Assembly (NCBI RefSeq): GCF_024679245.1
Contig: NC_090178.1
Coordinates: 19,429,213-19,493,212, forward strand
Direction of reading: 5' to 3'
From: Pseudorasbora parva
Lineage: Eukaryota; Chordata; Actinopteri; Cypriniformes; Gobionidae
Length of the DNA stretch: 64,000 nt
Shown: positions 47,814 through 62,279 of the stretch, in pieces
Position numbering within the stretch: position 1 is the stretch's first letter
Layout of the letters: each line of letters starts with the position of its first letter
Position numbers and translations under genes: made by a program
Notes under the pieces: model-generated
Seen by the model: only the letters and a program-made list of their open reading frames with translations
The model's database searches: none
Told to the model about the DNA's origin: nothing

Positions 47814-49849
47814 TAAAATTATAACAGATTGACAGCCCTAGATATAAACTGGTTTAAGATTAAAATGGCTTGAAATGTTAAATGTTCTTAACAGAAACAA
47901 GAATATTATAAGCGTATTGGCTAGAAAGATTTAGGACCTTGGTGTTACTCCCAGGTCTTATTTGTAGTCTGAACATGTCCTTAGTGGATCTTTAACGGTT
48001 CAGGTTTTCTATCCTAAACGTTTTTATCCAAACACACATAAAGCATAAATTCATATGTCTGCTTTGTAATAAAGTATCTGTTAGTGCCAAAATTTATACA
48101 AAGGACAGAATGTTTCTCTCTTTCTCAGATTTCCCTGACTGTCCAGTCTCAGCCACAGTGATTTAATTCATTGAACACTAAGAATATACTGAGCATGGTG
48201 TTAAAGAGAAATATTGATATGCAGGGGCATATTTATTTCAGGGTAGAGTGTGTTAAAAATTCTTTTCATGCTTTTTGACTTTCATTCTCATAAAAAAAAC
48301 CATAGGGCTTGTAAAGCATCAATATGTGTGCCATGCCACTGAAACTTTACTCATAGCTGTACAACGAAAGATGAAAAGCTTTTCACAGTTACTGCTTGTC
48401 GCTGTATTTTGAGGACCTCCCAGAAGACTGTTAAACAACGTTCATCTCCTTAATATCTTCCAGTTTATGAACGACATGAACAGTTTGACATTTACACTTC
48501 AATTACTTTGAGCTAATTTTCTTGTTTCCCTTATAATTTTTTTTTTTTGTATTTTCTTTGCGTTTCGAAATGCAAGCACTAACAAAGTACAAGTAAACTA
48601 ACTCCATTCAGATGGTCAATGGATATTTTCTCATTTCAAATATGATGGAATGGAGACTTTGTTCAAAGAAAGCTGGAACAACATGATTATTGTTTTAATA
48701 CACTAATCCTCTTGCTTAAGAGAATTAAAAACTGATCCTGCCATGTCTTTCTAAACAGAAACCTACTTTTAATTTAGGTGAAATACAATGTTTATGTTAA
48801 ATGTTAATTTTTAAATCAGGTATTATTGGAGCAAGTTTTGACTCTTTAACTCAAATGGACCATCACACTTGTTTATATCCCTTGGATGTGATGGGAGTAT
48901 ATAGAGTTCTAATTTAAATGATTTATTCACGGTTATTTTCTTACAACTGTGCCTTTGTGATTCACATCCTTGAGGTTAACACAATTCAAAGTCCAAAAGA
49001 GTCCACTTCAGATTCTTGATTAATAAACGATTTCTGAGATCGTCACAGTACCGCAATGCACCCTAAACTGTTATTTGGGGGTCAGCAGATACAAGTTGCT
49101 CTTATCTGTAAAGATTAAACCTACTATGGAAAGATTCACTATTCAAACGTGATCACGTATCATCCGACTCCTTTCTGAGAATGGCCCAGAGCGCGCACAC
49201 ACACACAAATGAGCTCAACGCTGGTATGTGAAGACCAGCCTGAGGTGGCCAATCACTCAAAGCCCCGAATAAAACTTTATTCACAGAGATTTACCGATTT
49301 ACAAGCCGGTGTCAGTGTCCAGGACGAAAGACAGGAGAGGGGTGAACTCATATTTTTGCAAGTGTTGAGTGTCCTCAGGAGAAGTAAAATTGTAGTTCAC
49401 AGCTGTTCAAACACAAAGCTATTTCAGCATGCTTAATAAGAAAAAGCCACAAGAGCTGTAAAATATCGTGTAATAAAAAGCTGTGTATGTGGAGAGTGGC
49501 AAAGATCCTAACACTACACTGTGTCCATTAATTCTGATAAGCTTGGACCTTCCACTGCCGGCAACGGATAAGAATATTTAAATGATTTTAAAATCCTATC
49601 AACATAACAGCTTATTTTTTAGCATTTTCCCCCTCAATTATTTGTACGTGTGAATAAAAGCATCATTATTGGGACAAATCATGGGACAAATCATGTTCCA
49701 TACTGTCTCTGCTACACTTAAACTGTGGTGATTTTACTTTTCTAAGTAATCATCCTTCTGATTCTTGCCTGGAAGAAAGAAAAACAGGCAAAACTGCAAC
49801 ACTCTAGAAACCACAACAAAATCCATAGCATCGTTTGATGGCAAAGCTG
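47814..49849. other. Intergenic DNA, nothing recognised
   Basis: No exon or mobile-element ends identified. The 75-codon frame at 49,209-49,436 lacks domain features. Confidence 0.4.
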
Positions 49850-49957
49850 AATTTTCTTCATATGGACCTTTAGAAATCTTTAGAAATCATTCTAATGCCG
49901 ATGTTCTGCTCAAGAAACATTTCTTATTATTATGAATGTTAGAAACAGTTGTGCTGT

Positions 49958-51648
<1,691 letters not shown>

Positions 51649-54600
51649 ATATTTAAGTGGAACCTGTGATACTTATTCTTAAAAGAACAGTTTATTTAAA
51701 ATATAATTTTGTAACATTATAAATGCTTTACTCTCTCTACTAAATGCTCTAAATGTCTCTACATCCTTGGTGAATAAAAGTATTACTTTCTTTAAAAAAG
51801 TAAATTAATAAAATAGTAAAAATGAAAAATTGTACAGGCCTAACTCAGTGATGTCTTAGTGTGCCTGGTTTATTATCAACACATTTTTTACAACCTCACT
51901 TTACGATTTGTACGAGTTTGTAAGGTTTGTCTAAATCCTACGTGTAGGTTTAGGGGTGGGGTTAGGGGGAGCTCATTCATACGAATTCATACAAATTATC
52001 CACCTCGTAAAACACGTACGAATTGCCGTGACACTGGGTTGAAATATCTCTAAGAATGCCACAGTGAGGGATAACAAAGGTATTCAATGGGGAAATAAAA
52101 GAATTCAGACACTCATCCCATAGGTCACTAATGACCTCATTATCATGACTTCACTGTTTACTCCGGAGCCAAATTCCACCAGCAAAATTTCTCACTGGGA
52201 TATTTTACACGCAGCTATATTCACATATTTTAAATCAATGACAGTGACGACACAATTGGATCTTGGAGAGCGTGTTGTTTGGGGCAGGTTTGGTGTGATA
52301 AATCTGGCCCGTGGAACAGAAAGTTTGAGCCAGCCGGGATCTCTCAGATCTCTCTCCTGTGTTTGTGGATTGTATTAATGTCAAGAACACCTGAGCCAAA
52401 TTTTAAAAGTCGAGAAAAGCAAGATCATAAACGGCGAGAAAAAAATCTTGGTTGGGTTGGTGGGTTGAAAGTGCAGTTTTAAAACCTAGCAGACAAACGC
52501 ACAGGCAAAATTGTATCTCATATTTATGTCTGAGTTGCATGATCTGATCCAAGACACATTTGTTGCCAGACTCTTGACAGGTAGATGCTGTATCGGTTTT
52601 CATACTGGCTTCAGCCACAGGGTCCTCATCGTATGGATCACTTTACCAGCCAACAGCACTGGATTCATGCCGCACACAAAGAGAGGACCAATGAGACTGG
52701 CTCCAGACCGTTCAGACAGTTTAATACCATTAATAAGATCATTTCCTCCTCTTCTAACCTCCCGTCAGTTGGAGTGATAACAACCATATGACATCATCAC
52801 AGGTAATCTCTAGCTGTAAATATGTGTCTTAAAACCAGTTATATTGGACTCTAGATTTCAGACCTCTGGGCTTACATGTTTTTCGTTAGCAATAACTATG
52901 TCAAACCCGTCTAGTATAAACAGCATTAAAATACAGTTTTTAAACCAACTGTCATCAAGTTCATCAGCTGAAACGACCAAGACCTGCTTTCAGAGTCCTC
53001 AGGGGGACATGTCACTTTTAATAATCCTAAAATTCTCCTTTACATTGGGCAAATATGTTTATGCTGTGTTTCATATGGAAATTATCTAGGCGTATATATG
53101 TAAATACAAATCACATTAACGTTAATCACACCACAGCATTCACTATGGCATTTTTAATCATGAGACATGATTTTTAATAATTCTGTGAGCCGTTTATTTC
53201 AACTAATTGGTTAAGAAAGTGATGTTTCATGATGCCATAATGGCTTAGTAGACCGCTGCATATATGAATTTCTTAATTTTCTATTCAATATTTTTTTTTT
53301 TTTTAGGCTATTAACTCACTTTTAAGGTCTTTAAATTAAAAAGGAGTTACAGATAGTTATGTTTCTTTTTTAGGCCTACCTTTTTGTTAACAATTTCAGT
53401 TTTACCAAAACAGGAAAGAGGAAAGAAGGTGTGTCCCATGTACAGTTCTATGTCGTTTTGTCATATAAATACTGTAAGAAATGTGTTCACACTAAAAATT
53501 CCAAATAGAAAAAGTACACTTCAAATACCGGGATGATACACTTAATTGAGCGAAAAAAGGAAGTGTCGAATGTTGGACACTTCATGCGCTCAACTGTCAC
53601 AGCTTTTATAGAATGCAACAGTACCCGGCCGCCCTCTTTTTTAGATGAAGTTTTTTCCATACATTTTGGATTTTAAAATAGTCTTCGTTAAAGAGTTATA
53701 AGCTGTGAACCATGCAAGCCAATCAGCTATGAGGTGAATCACATTACAAACTTTGAATTGAAGTAAAACATATATATAATTTTTTTTTGTAAACAAAGAA
53801 GTAAGCACTGCAAACAGCACAATCAAGTTAAAAACGATGTAGAAATATAAAACTCTTTTAGAAATATTGATTATATGTATAAAAACAATATATTGTATGG
53901 TTATTGAAAAATATTCATAAATATTCAAAGATTACAGTATTTTAAGAATAGAGAGATCGGCTTGATTATGTCATTCATGCTTCATGGGAATGGCCAGAGC
54001 TAAAGAACAATTCAATTTTTCTCTGATTGGTATAATTTTCTGTACAGCATTGTGGCTAATGTAATTTTCCACCAGGAATTCCACTGTTGAAACAATTATT
54101 TTCTTATTAAAAAATAAGCTGAAATAATGCGGGCTGACGGTTTGATCAGCTGAAAGGAATACATTAACAACCTCGTAGCTCACAGGTCTATCTTTACAGG
54201 TTTATAAGTTATCTTTCAAAATCAGTTTCCTTATAGATAAAATGGAGTGTTTACTTCCGGAACCTAACTGTTGCACTCTATTACGTATAACAGAGGGGGA
54301 GGGGGAGGTGGTATCAGACTTCAGTGTTGAATAACAAAATAACCTTACAAAATTCAAACACTACACGGTTGAGTACATGGTGCATAAGTATAGTGTATAG
54401 TGTGTCATTTGGGACTCTTCTTCTCTTTGGTTGCTGCCATTAGTCTGTTTATTGAGTAATATTTCTTTATCAATTTCTTAATACAAAAAAAAAAAAAAAA
54501 ATACATACAAAAATCTTCCTTTACTGGACTCGGAAGATAAATGGGTAAAGAAAGTGAGAAGACGAAGTGAAGAAATGCTTGATGCCAGTCCACTGGTCTA

Positions 54601-56069
54601 AACACACAATCCTGACCTGTTCTCAAACACCACGTCAGAGATCTGTGCCCAGATCAGATTACACTCCTGTCCGTACTGATCCCACCCTGTGCTAACGGCA
54701 AAACTGACCTTGACGTATAATGCTGCCGTTTGGATTTTTTCTTCCCTTCCACATGTGGTTCTGATTTCTCTGTGTTTAGGCCGAACCTAAGGGGTAGGTT
54801 TAGAGCTTTGGCGTGGGCTTAACCTTTATATTACTTCAATTCACCTCGTTTCACTGAATATGAAAATATTAATTTGGGGAGTAATGACAGAGCTTCAGGG
54901 ACTCTAAAATTTGTCATGCCATTAAAAGCATTGAGTGCATTACAGATACTGTGAGGGATTTTAGTTATCCTCAGTTATTTATGTACATTTTCTTTCGCTT
55001 ATATAAAGTCAGGCCCATATGTGAATCTGATTGCTAGACATCCACTAAATTCATTGAGTGTGTAAATGTTATATGAATTATTTATCTATATATGAAAGGT
55101 GGTTTTGCATATTTGGATGGCAGCAAAGCCTATCGTTTCCACATGAAAGCCGAAAAAGAATCCTTTCCATTATAACTGGCTGTTTAAACAAACGTATATT
55201 AAAACATATTCAAAGCGGTTCTAAAATGTCACATTTTTCATGACTGAAAATATTTCATCTGCTGATTTGGCTCCATAGCGCACACATGTGTCTGTCACAC
55301 ATTGGGTTCTTCTCAGTAAAAGCAGCAGGTTTTTGTGAGCGATTCATCCCGAGCTCTGTTTATGAGACTGACTTCGTAATTCTCTCTCAGGCCTAGAGTC
55401 CCTACTGGGGTGAAATGGATTGGCTTCCAATTTTCTCTATGCATTAACAGAGGAGAAAATGTCTCAGTAGTTTTGCATTCCTAATTAAAAATGCCACACA
55501 GTCTAGTGGACTTTGGATTTTGTATAATAAGACTGAAAATCCCTGTTGTGTCTCATCAATTGCAGTAAAACTTTCATTAAACTCTCTGACAAGGCCAAAA
55601 ATATAAAGAGTGAAAAATATGGAACATGCTGTGCAAATAAAAGCTGTGTAATTACAGCAGTGCCTGAACAGCAGGCACACAAATCAACTTATGCAATACA
55701 TCATAAGACTTTGCAGTCAAAGCACTGTTTTTTAATATTAACACTTTTAAAACATTTAAAAGGATGTTATTAAAGTTAATCAGTTTGGATTGTATTTTGC
55801 TAAATTCATCACAGATGAATATTATAGAGAACAGGTTTGTAAGAACCATAAGTCATATTTAAGACCATGTGCATGTGTGATTATTGTTTCTTTTATGTTG
55901 GACAGATGCAGAACGCATTACAGTTGCAATGTAATTGTAAATGTTTGCAAACTAACAACTATCAGTCGGACAGAAATTATCACTGAAATGTAATGCTTTT
56001 TTTTGTAATTGTAAAATATTTATATATTACTTAATGTTTACTGGAATAAAATAAAATAAAAATATATAT
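51649..56069. other. Long intergenic stretch, no gene seen
   Basis: A dispersed cyprinid-type repeat (TACGAGTTTGTAAGG, TAGGTTTAGGGGTGGGGTTA, ACGAATTCATACAAATT) lies at about 51,855-52,035. The remainder shows only short frames without splice or domain support on either strand. Confidence 0.45.
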
Positions 56070-56514
56070 TAGGGCTGTCAAACGATTAACAGTGAATAAT
56101 CGCATCCAAAATAAAAGTTTGATTTTACATAATGTGTATGTACTGTATATAATGTATATTTGAATACACACTCATTCATGTATATATTTAAAAAATATGT
56201 TTGCATGTATATACCCGAGTTCAAAAAAGTTGGGACACTGTACAAATTGTGAATAAAAAAGGAATGCAATAATTTACAAATGTCATAAACTTTTTTATTC
56301 ATATTTTATTCACAATAGAATATAGATAACATATCAAATGTTGAAAGTGAGACATTTTGAAATGTTATGACAAATATTGCCTTATTTTTGGATTTCATGA
56401 GAGCTACACATTCCAAAAAAGTTTGGACAGGTAGCAATAAGAGGCTGGAAAAGTTCAATGTTAAACAATAAGTAACAGCTGAAGGAACAATTTGCAACTT
56501 GTAAGGTCAATTGG

Positions 56515-56830
56515 CTGACCTGGATGCCAGCTGAACTCAGCCCCGGCCACAACATTTGAGCTCGGGCAGTTCAGTCTGGACTTGATCCATTACTCTTGAG
56601 GAGTAATTATGCCTGAACAGAAACTGTTCGGATCAATGAAATCATCAGGGCGGGCTTTAGACGATTATGGACATGATAAACAGTACCATAATCATGCACG
56701 TCATCAAAGGCGCTTGGATTATATTTGTTCAAATCCTAAATGGAGAGCTTGTTTGTATATGCATTCACCTTCACTATTTCTCTCTGGAATGATGATCATG
56801 ATGGTAAGTACTCTGTGAATCCTTAAAATC

Positions 56831-56862
<32 letters not shown>

Positions 56863-57323
56863 TACCGGCAAAGATTATTTATTCCAGGGCGCGTGCAGAC
56901 AGGGTTGCCAAGTTTTTACAACAAAACCTGCCAACTACAGCCCAAAGCAAGCCCAAATGCACAAAAACTTTTCGAGGGAGTTCTCCAGAAAAAAATGGCG
57001 TTTGTGGGGTAAAATGTGTTGTTTTGGCAAGGATGCCTGCTAAAATTTGCATTCCTGGGTCTATATATCACATGAGGTTACTTCAACCTGCGGAGATGGA
57101 AAACAACCAGGGGGTAAAAAATGCAGATTTGGCAACACAGTGCAGTTGAGTTCTGTTGACATTTGACAACTAACGTTATGCGTCTCTTCGTTGCTCTGAT
57201 TGGTTGTAGGTCTATCCAATTGAGGTCTTTCCTGATTCGGTTGAACCGCCCCATAATTACAGCTCAATAGAGCAGTATCAGACTCATATTCTGACTAGAA
57301 TTGAGTATGACCACGTCAGGCTA
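56515..57323. mobile_element. 809-bp insertion inside the Tc1 element, TSD TCARTTGG
   Basis: TCAATTGG (56,507-56,514) and TCAGTTGG (57,324-57,331) flank it; removing it rejoins the Tc1 leader before GCAACATGATTGGG. Its right end reads CCACGTCAGGCTA. It carries a T-run (56,829-56,859), a 57,115-57,250 segment nearly identical to 11,745-11,885, and a left portion homologous to 46,490-46,612. Confidence 0.8.
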
Positions 57324-57335
57324 TCAGTTGGCAAC

Positions 57336-58440
57336 ATGATTGGGTATAAAAAGAAGCTCTCAGAGAGGCAGTCTCTCAGAAGTCAAGATGGGCAGAGGAT
57401 CACCAATTCCTCCAATGCTGTGGCAAAAGTGGAGCAATATCAGAAAGGAGTTTATCAGAGAAAAATTGCAAAGAGTTTGAAGTTATCATCTTCTACAGTG
57501 CATAATATCATCCAAAGATTCAGAGGATCTAGAACAATCTCTGTACCTAAGGGTCAAGGCTGGAAAACCATACTGGATGACTGTGATCTTCGGGCCCTTA
57601 GACGGCACTGCATCACATAAACGAATGCTATTGTAATGGAAATCACAACATGGGCTCAGGAATACTTCCAGAAAACATTTACAGTCAACACAATCCACCG
57701 TGTCATTCGCCGTTGCCGGCTAAAACTCTACAGGTCAAAAATGAAGCCATATCTAAACATGATCCAGTCATTTCATGTTTCAAGTGCAGGTATTTTCTCT
57801 GGGCCAAGGCTCATTTAAAACTTATTTGAACTGTGGCAAAGTGGAAAACTGTTCTGTGGTTAGACAAATCAAAATTTGAAGTTTAAAAAAAAAAAAACTG
57901 GGACAGCATGTCATCCGGACTAAAGAGGACAAGAACAACCCAAGTTGTTATCAGTGTATGTACTGAGTGTCTCAGTTCAGAAGCCTGCATCTCTGATGGT
58001 ATGGGGTTGCATGAGTGTGTGTGGCATGGGCAGCATACACATCTGGAAAGGCACCATCAATGCTGAAAGGTATATCCAAGTTCTAGAATAACATGCTCCC
58101 ATCCAGATGTTGTCTTTTTCAGGGAAGACCTTGCATTTTCCAACATGACAAGGCCAGACCACATACTGCATCAATTACAACATCATGGCTGTGTAGAAGA
58201 AGGATCCGGGTACTGAAATGGCCAGCCTGCAGTCCAGATCTTTCACCCATAGAAAACATTTGTTGCATCATAAAGAGGAAGATGCGACAAAGAAGACCGA
58301 AGACAGCTGAGCAACTAGAAGCCTGTATTAGACAAGAATAGGACAACATTCCTATTCCTAAACTTGAGCAACTTGTCTCCTCAGTCCACAGACGTTTGCA
58401 GACTGTTATAAAAAGAAGAGGGGATGCCACACAGTGGTAA
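57336..58440 (+). pseudogene. Broken Tc1 transposase
   Basis: The N-terminal DNA-binding part is readable in one frame (QKGVYQRKIAKSLKLSSSTV, then NIIQRF), followed by a stop near 57,618. The catalytic C-terminal part is readable at 58,093-58,341: QHDKARPH carries the second Asp and SPIENICC the Glu, with exactly 34 residues between as expected for Tc1 (D34E). Frameshifts and stops separate the parts, so no active enzyme can be made. Confidence 0.88.
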
Positions 58441-58668
58441 ACATGGCCTTGTCCCAACTTTTTTGAGATGTGTTGATGCCATGAAATTTAAAATCAACTT
58501 ATTTTTCCTTCAGTTCAAACATTTGATATGTCATCTTTGTTGTATTCTGAATAAAATATAGAAATTTGAAACTTCCACATCATTGCATTCTGTTCTTATT
58601 CACAATACAGTGTCCCAACTTTTTTGGAATCGGGTTTGTATATATTTATATAATTTATATTATATAAA

Positions 58669-58770
<102 letters not shown>

Positions 58771-58889
58771 CAAATATTTCTTATACATGCATGTGTGTAT
58801 TCAAATATACATAATAATTATATACAGTACCCACATTATGTAAACACAAACATTTATTTTGGATGTGAATAATCCTTTGACAGCACTTT

Positions 58890-59814
58890 TATATATTGAT
58901 CAGACATACACTCAAACAAATTTCTCTTTGAATGAACATAAAAAAAGGAAAGTATTTCCACATAATTCACTTGCTTTATTTCAGCATTATGCAATTCTGT
59001 TATTCCAATTTAATGTACTTACATTGGGTCAACTTAATTTATTAAGGTTGATTCAACTTATTTACTATGGTTGGGCACAGCTTAATTTAATAGTGTCAGC
59101 TCAACTACACAAATTTGTTGTAAATCTTGTTGTATTAACTTAAGTTAATGTTGTATTAACTTATATAACTTTTTTTGTAGTTTTGACTAAATTATTTTAT
59201 GTCAATCCATTTAGATAAAGTAGGATAGAGAGGGATAGAACTGATGCCCATATGTATTCTATGGGAGTTGCGTCACGTATTAGTTTTCTTTATTTCTATA
59301 AAAACTATTATTCAACAACACTTGATCAATTGCTAATTGTAACATGCAAGTATATAATCAAGTAAAGCATCTCTCATCACTGGCATTAGCACAATTTTAG
59401 AACAGCATAGCTTAACCACAAGATCTACACTTTATGATAATGGTAACCTCAAAAAAAATGAACACAACACAACAACTTTTAAATGTCAAATATAACATGA
59501 AAACATTAACAGGTCTTTCCCTTCACTAAAAAACACATTAAACAGCACTTCATTTCAACATTTACTCTGCTGAGACATCCCTATGTAAAGCATGCTGGGA
59601 AATAGAAATGCACTGCCCAGTTCAGTCAGCGCAACATAAATGATTCATGTAGTCTCAACACACATGGTTTAGGTTAACTTAACATTTAACAAATTTTATT
59701 TCATTTAACCTAATAAAATCAAGTAAAATGACACTTAAGTAAAAAAATTAAGATTTGTGTTATTTCAGCTTATTTCAGCAAACAGCTATCATTTTTATGA
59801 GTGTACCATTGTGA
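58890..59814. other. AT-rich intergenic DNA
   Basis: Words such as TTGGGTCAACTTAATTTATT and TTAACTTAAGTTAATG suggest old MITE-derived DNA, but I could not define element ends. No gene seen. Confidence 0.4.
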
Positions 59815-60715
59815 CCACCTTCCTTATATTGTATTGGTCCCACTTTTGCTGCCAAAACAGCCCTGATGACCTGTCAAGGTATGGACTCCACCACTAGACC
59901 CCTGAATGTGGGCTGTGGTATCTGGCACCAAGATGTTAGAAGCAGATCCTTTAAGTCATGTAAGTTGCGAGGTGGGGCCTCCATGGATCGGACTTCTTTG
60001 TTCAGCACATCCCACAGATGCTCAATTTAATTGAGATCTGTGGAATTTGGAGGCCAAGTCAACACCTTAAACTCATTCTTGTGTTTCTTAATCCATTCTT
60101 GAATCATTTTTGCTTTGTGGCACGGTGCATTATCCTGATGAAAGAGGCCACAGCCACCAGAGAATACTGTTTCCATGAAAGGGTGTAAATGGTCTGCAAC
60201 AATGCTTAGGTAGGTGGTACGTGTCAAAGTAACATCCACATGGATGGTAGGACCCAAGGTTTCCCAGCAGAACATTGCCCAACGCATCAAACTGTCTCCG
60301 CTGGCTCTTCCCATAGTGCATCCTGGTGCCATGTGTTCCACAGGTAAGCAACACATACGCACCCGGCCATCCACTTGATGTAAAAGAAAATGTTATTTAT
60401 CAGACGATTCATTCTGACACCTTTTTATCAGAACAAGCATTAACTTCTTTGCTTAGCAATCTGAGCTTCAGTGGCTCATCTGTTTGTTCAGACAACACGG
60501 GCCAGCCTTCGCTCCCCACGTGCACTTGGCTGCCCATGACCCTTTTGCTGGTTCACCACTGTTCCTTCCTTGGACCACTTTTGATAGATATCGACCACTG
60601 CAGTTCGGGGACACCTCACAAAAGCTGCAGTTTTGGAGATGCTCTGACCCAGTCATATAGCCATCTCAGTTAGGTCCTTTTCAAACTCGCTCAAATCATT
60701 TTGCTTGCCCATTTT
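59815..60715 (-). pseudogene. Third Tc1-like transposase remnant, different family
   Basis: Read on the minus strand: MGKQNDLSEFEKDLTEMAI start near 60,711 and a HTH region with SISKTAAFVRCPRT. Further on, HVDVTLTRTTYLSIVADHL and FHQDNAPCHKAKMIQEW (catalytic Asp) lead to VLTWPPNSTDLN, then an in-frame TAA before IEHLWD (catalytic Glu). Internal deletions and this stop make it inactive. The sequence differs from the other two Tc1 elements. Confidence 0.85.
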
Positions 60716-60756
60716 TCGTACTTCTAACACATCAACTTTGAGTAATAATGTTATGC

Positions 60757-60758
<2 letters not shown>

Positions 60759-60833
<75 letters not shown>

Positions 60834-61085
60834 TGTACATGTTTTTCTAGCCTGGTGGGGACTTCAACCTGAATGCACACAAACTCATGGGGACTCGTGT
60901 CACTGTGGGGACCTAAATTAGGGTCACCATGGGTACACAAGCTTATAAATCATACATAATGAGTTATTTTGAAAATGTAAAAATGCAGGAAGTTTCCTGT
61001 GATGGGTAGGTTTAGGGACAGGGGCAGTGTAGGGGGATAGAATTACGCCTATGGTGAGTCCCCAGAAAGATAGCGCACCAGACGT
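60759..61085 (-). repeat. (GT)n tract plus GGGGAC repeat family, copy D
   Basis: A ~79-bp GT tract (60,759-60,837) is followed by the minus-strand form of the family: GGTGGGGACTTCAACCTG, TGTGGGGACCTAAATTAGG, TGATGGGTAGGTTTAGGG, and GGTGAGTCCCC, then a short GT run (61,084-61,107). CA/GT occurs at both ends, as in copy B. Confidence 0.85.
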
Positions 61086-61422
61086 GTGTGTGTGTGTGTG
61101 TGTGTGTAAATACATATATACATACATAGGCTATATAAAACATATTTTAATTCACATGCTAAAATGGAAATACAAATGTATATATAAAATAATCTAGATA
61201 GACATATTAAAGAACAACAGTTCACCTCAAATATAGGTTCACATAAGTAATAGGTTTCGAATCAAAAGTCAAATTATAAAAATATGTTTTTTAGACCCAC
61301 ATGGGAATTTTCTTAGCCCAAAGGGTTGCAGACACATGTCAAGTCTAAAGAGCTCACCACCGCCCTCTAGTGTGTGTTGTGTGAACTGAGGAAAAACACC
61401 TGTTAATATGTAAACTTTCCCT

Positions 61423-61536
61423 GCGTCTCAATCAGCTCCCTAGTTCAGTAGTCAGGGCACTGATCAGGACGTAAGTCAATGGGCTGACTCCCTGATCAGT
61501 GCCCTGACTACTGAACTAGGGAGCTGATTGAGACGC
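61423..61536. repeat. Perfect palindrome, 46-bp arms and 22-bp loop
   Basis: 61,423-61,468 and 61,491-61,536 are exact reverse complements over 46 bp (start GCGTCTCAATCAGC, arm end CACTGATCAGG). The loop is 61,469-61,490. It could be a minimal foldback MITE or a recent hairpin; transcription would give a near-perfect dsRNA stem. Confidence 0.95.
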
Positions 61537-62210
61537 TCCTTTTGAGTCGGGTTAACTAGAAATGTTCAAGATTTTTGTATTCAGTTTTCTTCTGGACATG
61601 GCAAATCTACTAACAGAAAGAATATGGAGGATGACAACACTTTACTTTTCTCATGCTCATGATGATATATTCTGTGATAATGCGAGTCAATATTTGATCA
61701 TATAGGATATATAACATTTCCAGTATTTTCTGGTGTAATTTTAACAAAGTTGGTTTGTTTTGTTTTTGGTTAACAGAAATTAGTAGTATCGATGTATTTT
61801 ATTCTAATTAACCATCAATAATATATATATTTTTAAATTCCAGAACTTCCAAGATTGTATGTTCTATCTAGGCTATATGTTCTTAAGAGCAATATTATAG
61901 CTATAACTTATTGAGGGGTAGGAAAGAAATTGATGTATGTTGTTGTTGTTGTTCATATATTATTAATAATAGGAACCTGCAAAAAAATATCTCTTGGGCT
62001 TTTTTTCAGTAGGACAAATTGGAAAAATGTAGGCCTACATTAACAAACAGCGATTATAAAATCGTTTTTTTAAAGCGTGGTAGATAGAACGTGGTAGATA
62101 AATTAACATTCAACCTTCCATAGTACAGTTTTCTCTCATGGATAGTAAAGTCAGTAAAGTAGGTCGATTTTGGATGCAGCGCGTCTTCTTCGTTGGTGTT
62201 TAAAAGACTG
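61537..62210. other. Intergenic DNA
   Basis: No coding exon or repeat boundary recognised. The sequence becomes more GC-rich towards 62,160, where the promoter-like segment starts. Confidence 0.4.
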
Positions 62211-62270
62211 CGCGACAGGCCACGCCCACTCTGATGCGTTCCTCCTGAGCAGAAGCACGTGATTTAGGCG
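62211..62270 (+). promoter_or_regulatory. Promoter-like segment with GC box and CACGTG E-box
   Basis: GCCACGCCC at about 62,219-62,227 and GCACGTGA around 62,254-62,261, next to CpG-containing sequence (GCGCGTC, CTGCGCGAC) that stands out from AT-rich surroundings. No TATA box is obvious. It precedes the putative exon 1 below. Confidence 0.4.
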
Positions 62271-62279
62271 TGTTTACCT

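Larger units (their letters stand above)
56214..58638 (+). mobile_element. Tc1-like transposon inserted in the hAT MITE
   Basis: Terminal inverted repeats: left CAAAAAAGTTGGGACACTGTA and right TACAGTGTCCCAACTTTTTTG, extended by CCCGAGTT and AATCGGGTTT, with TA on both sides (56,212-56,213 and 58,639-58,640). The transposase is on the plus strand but broken, and an 809-bp element interrupts the 5' region. Confidence 0.9.
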
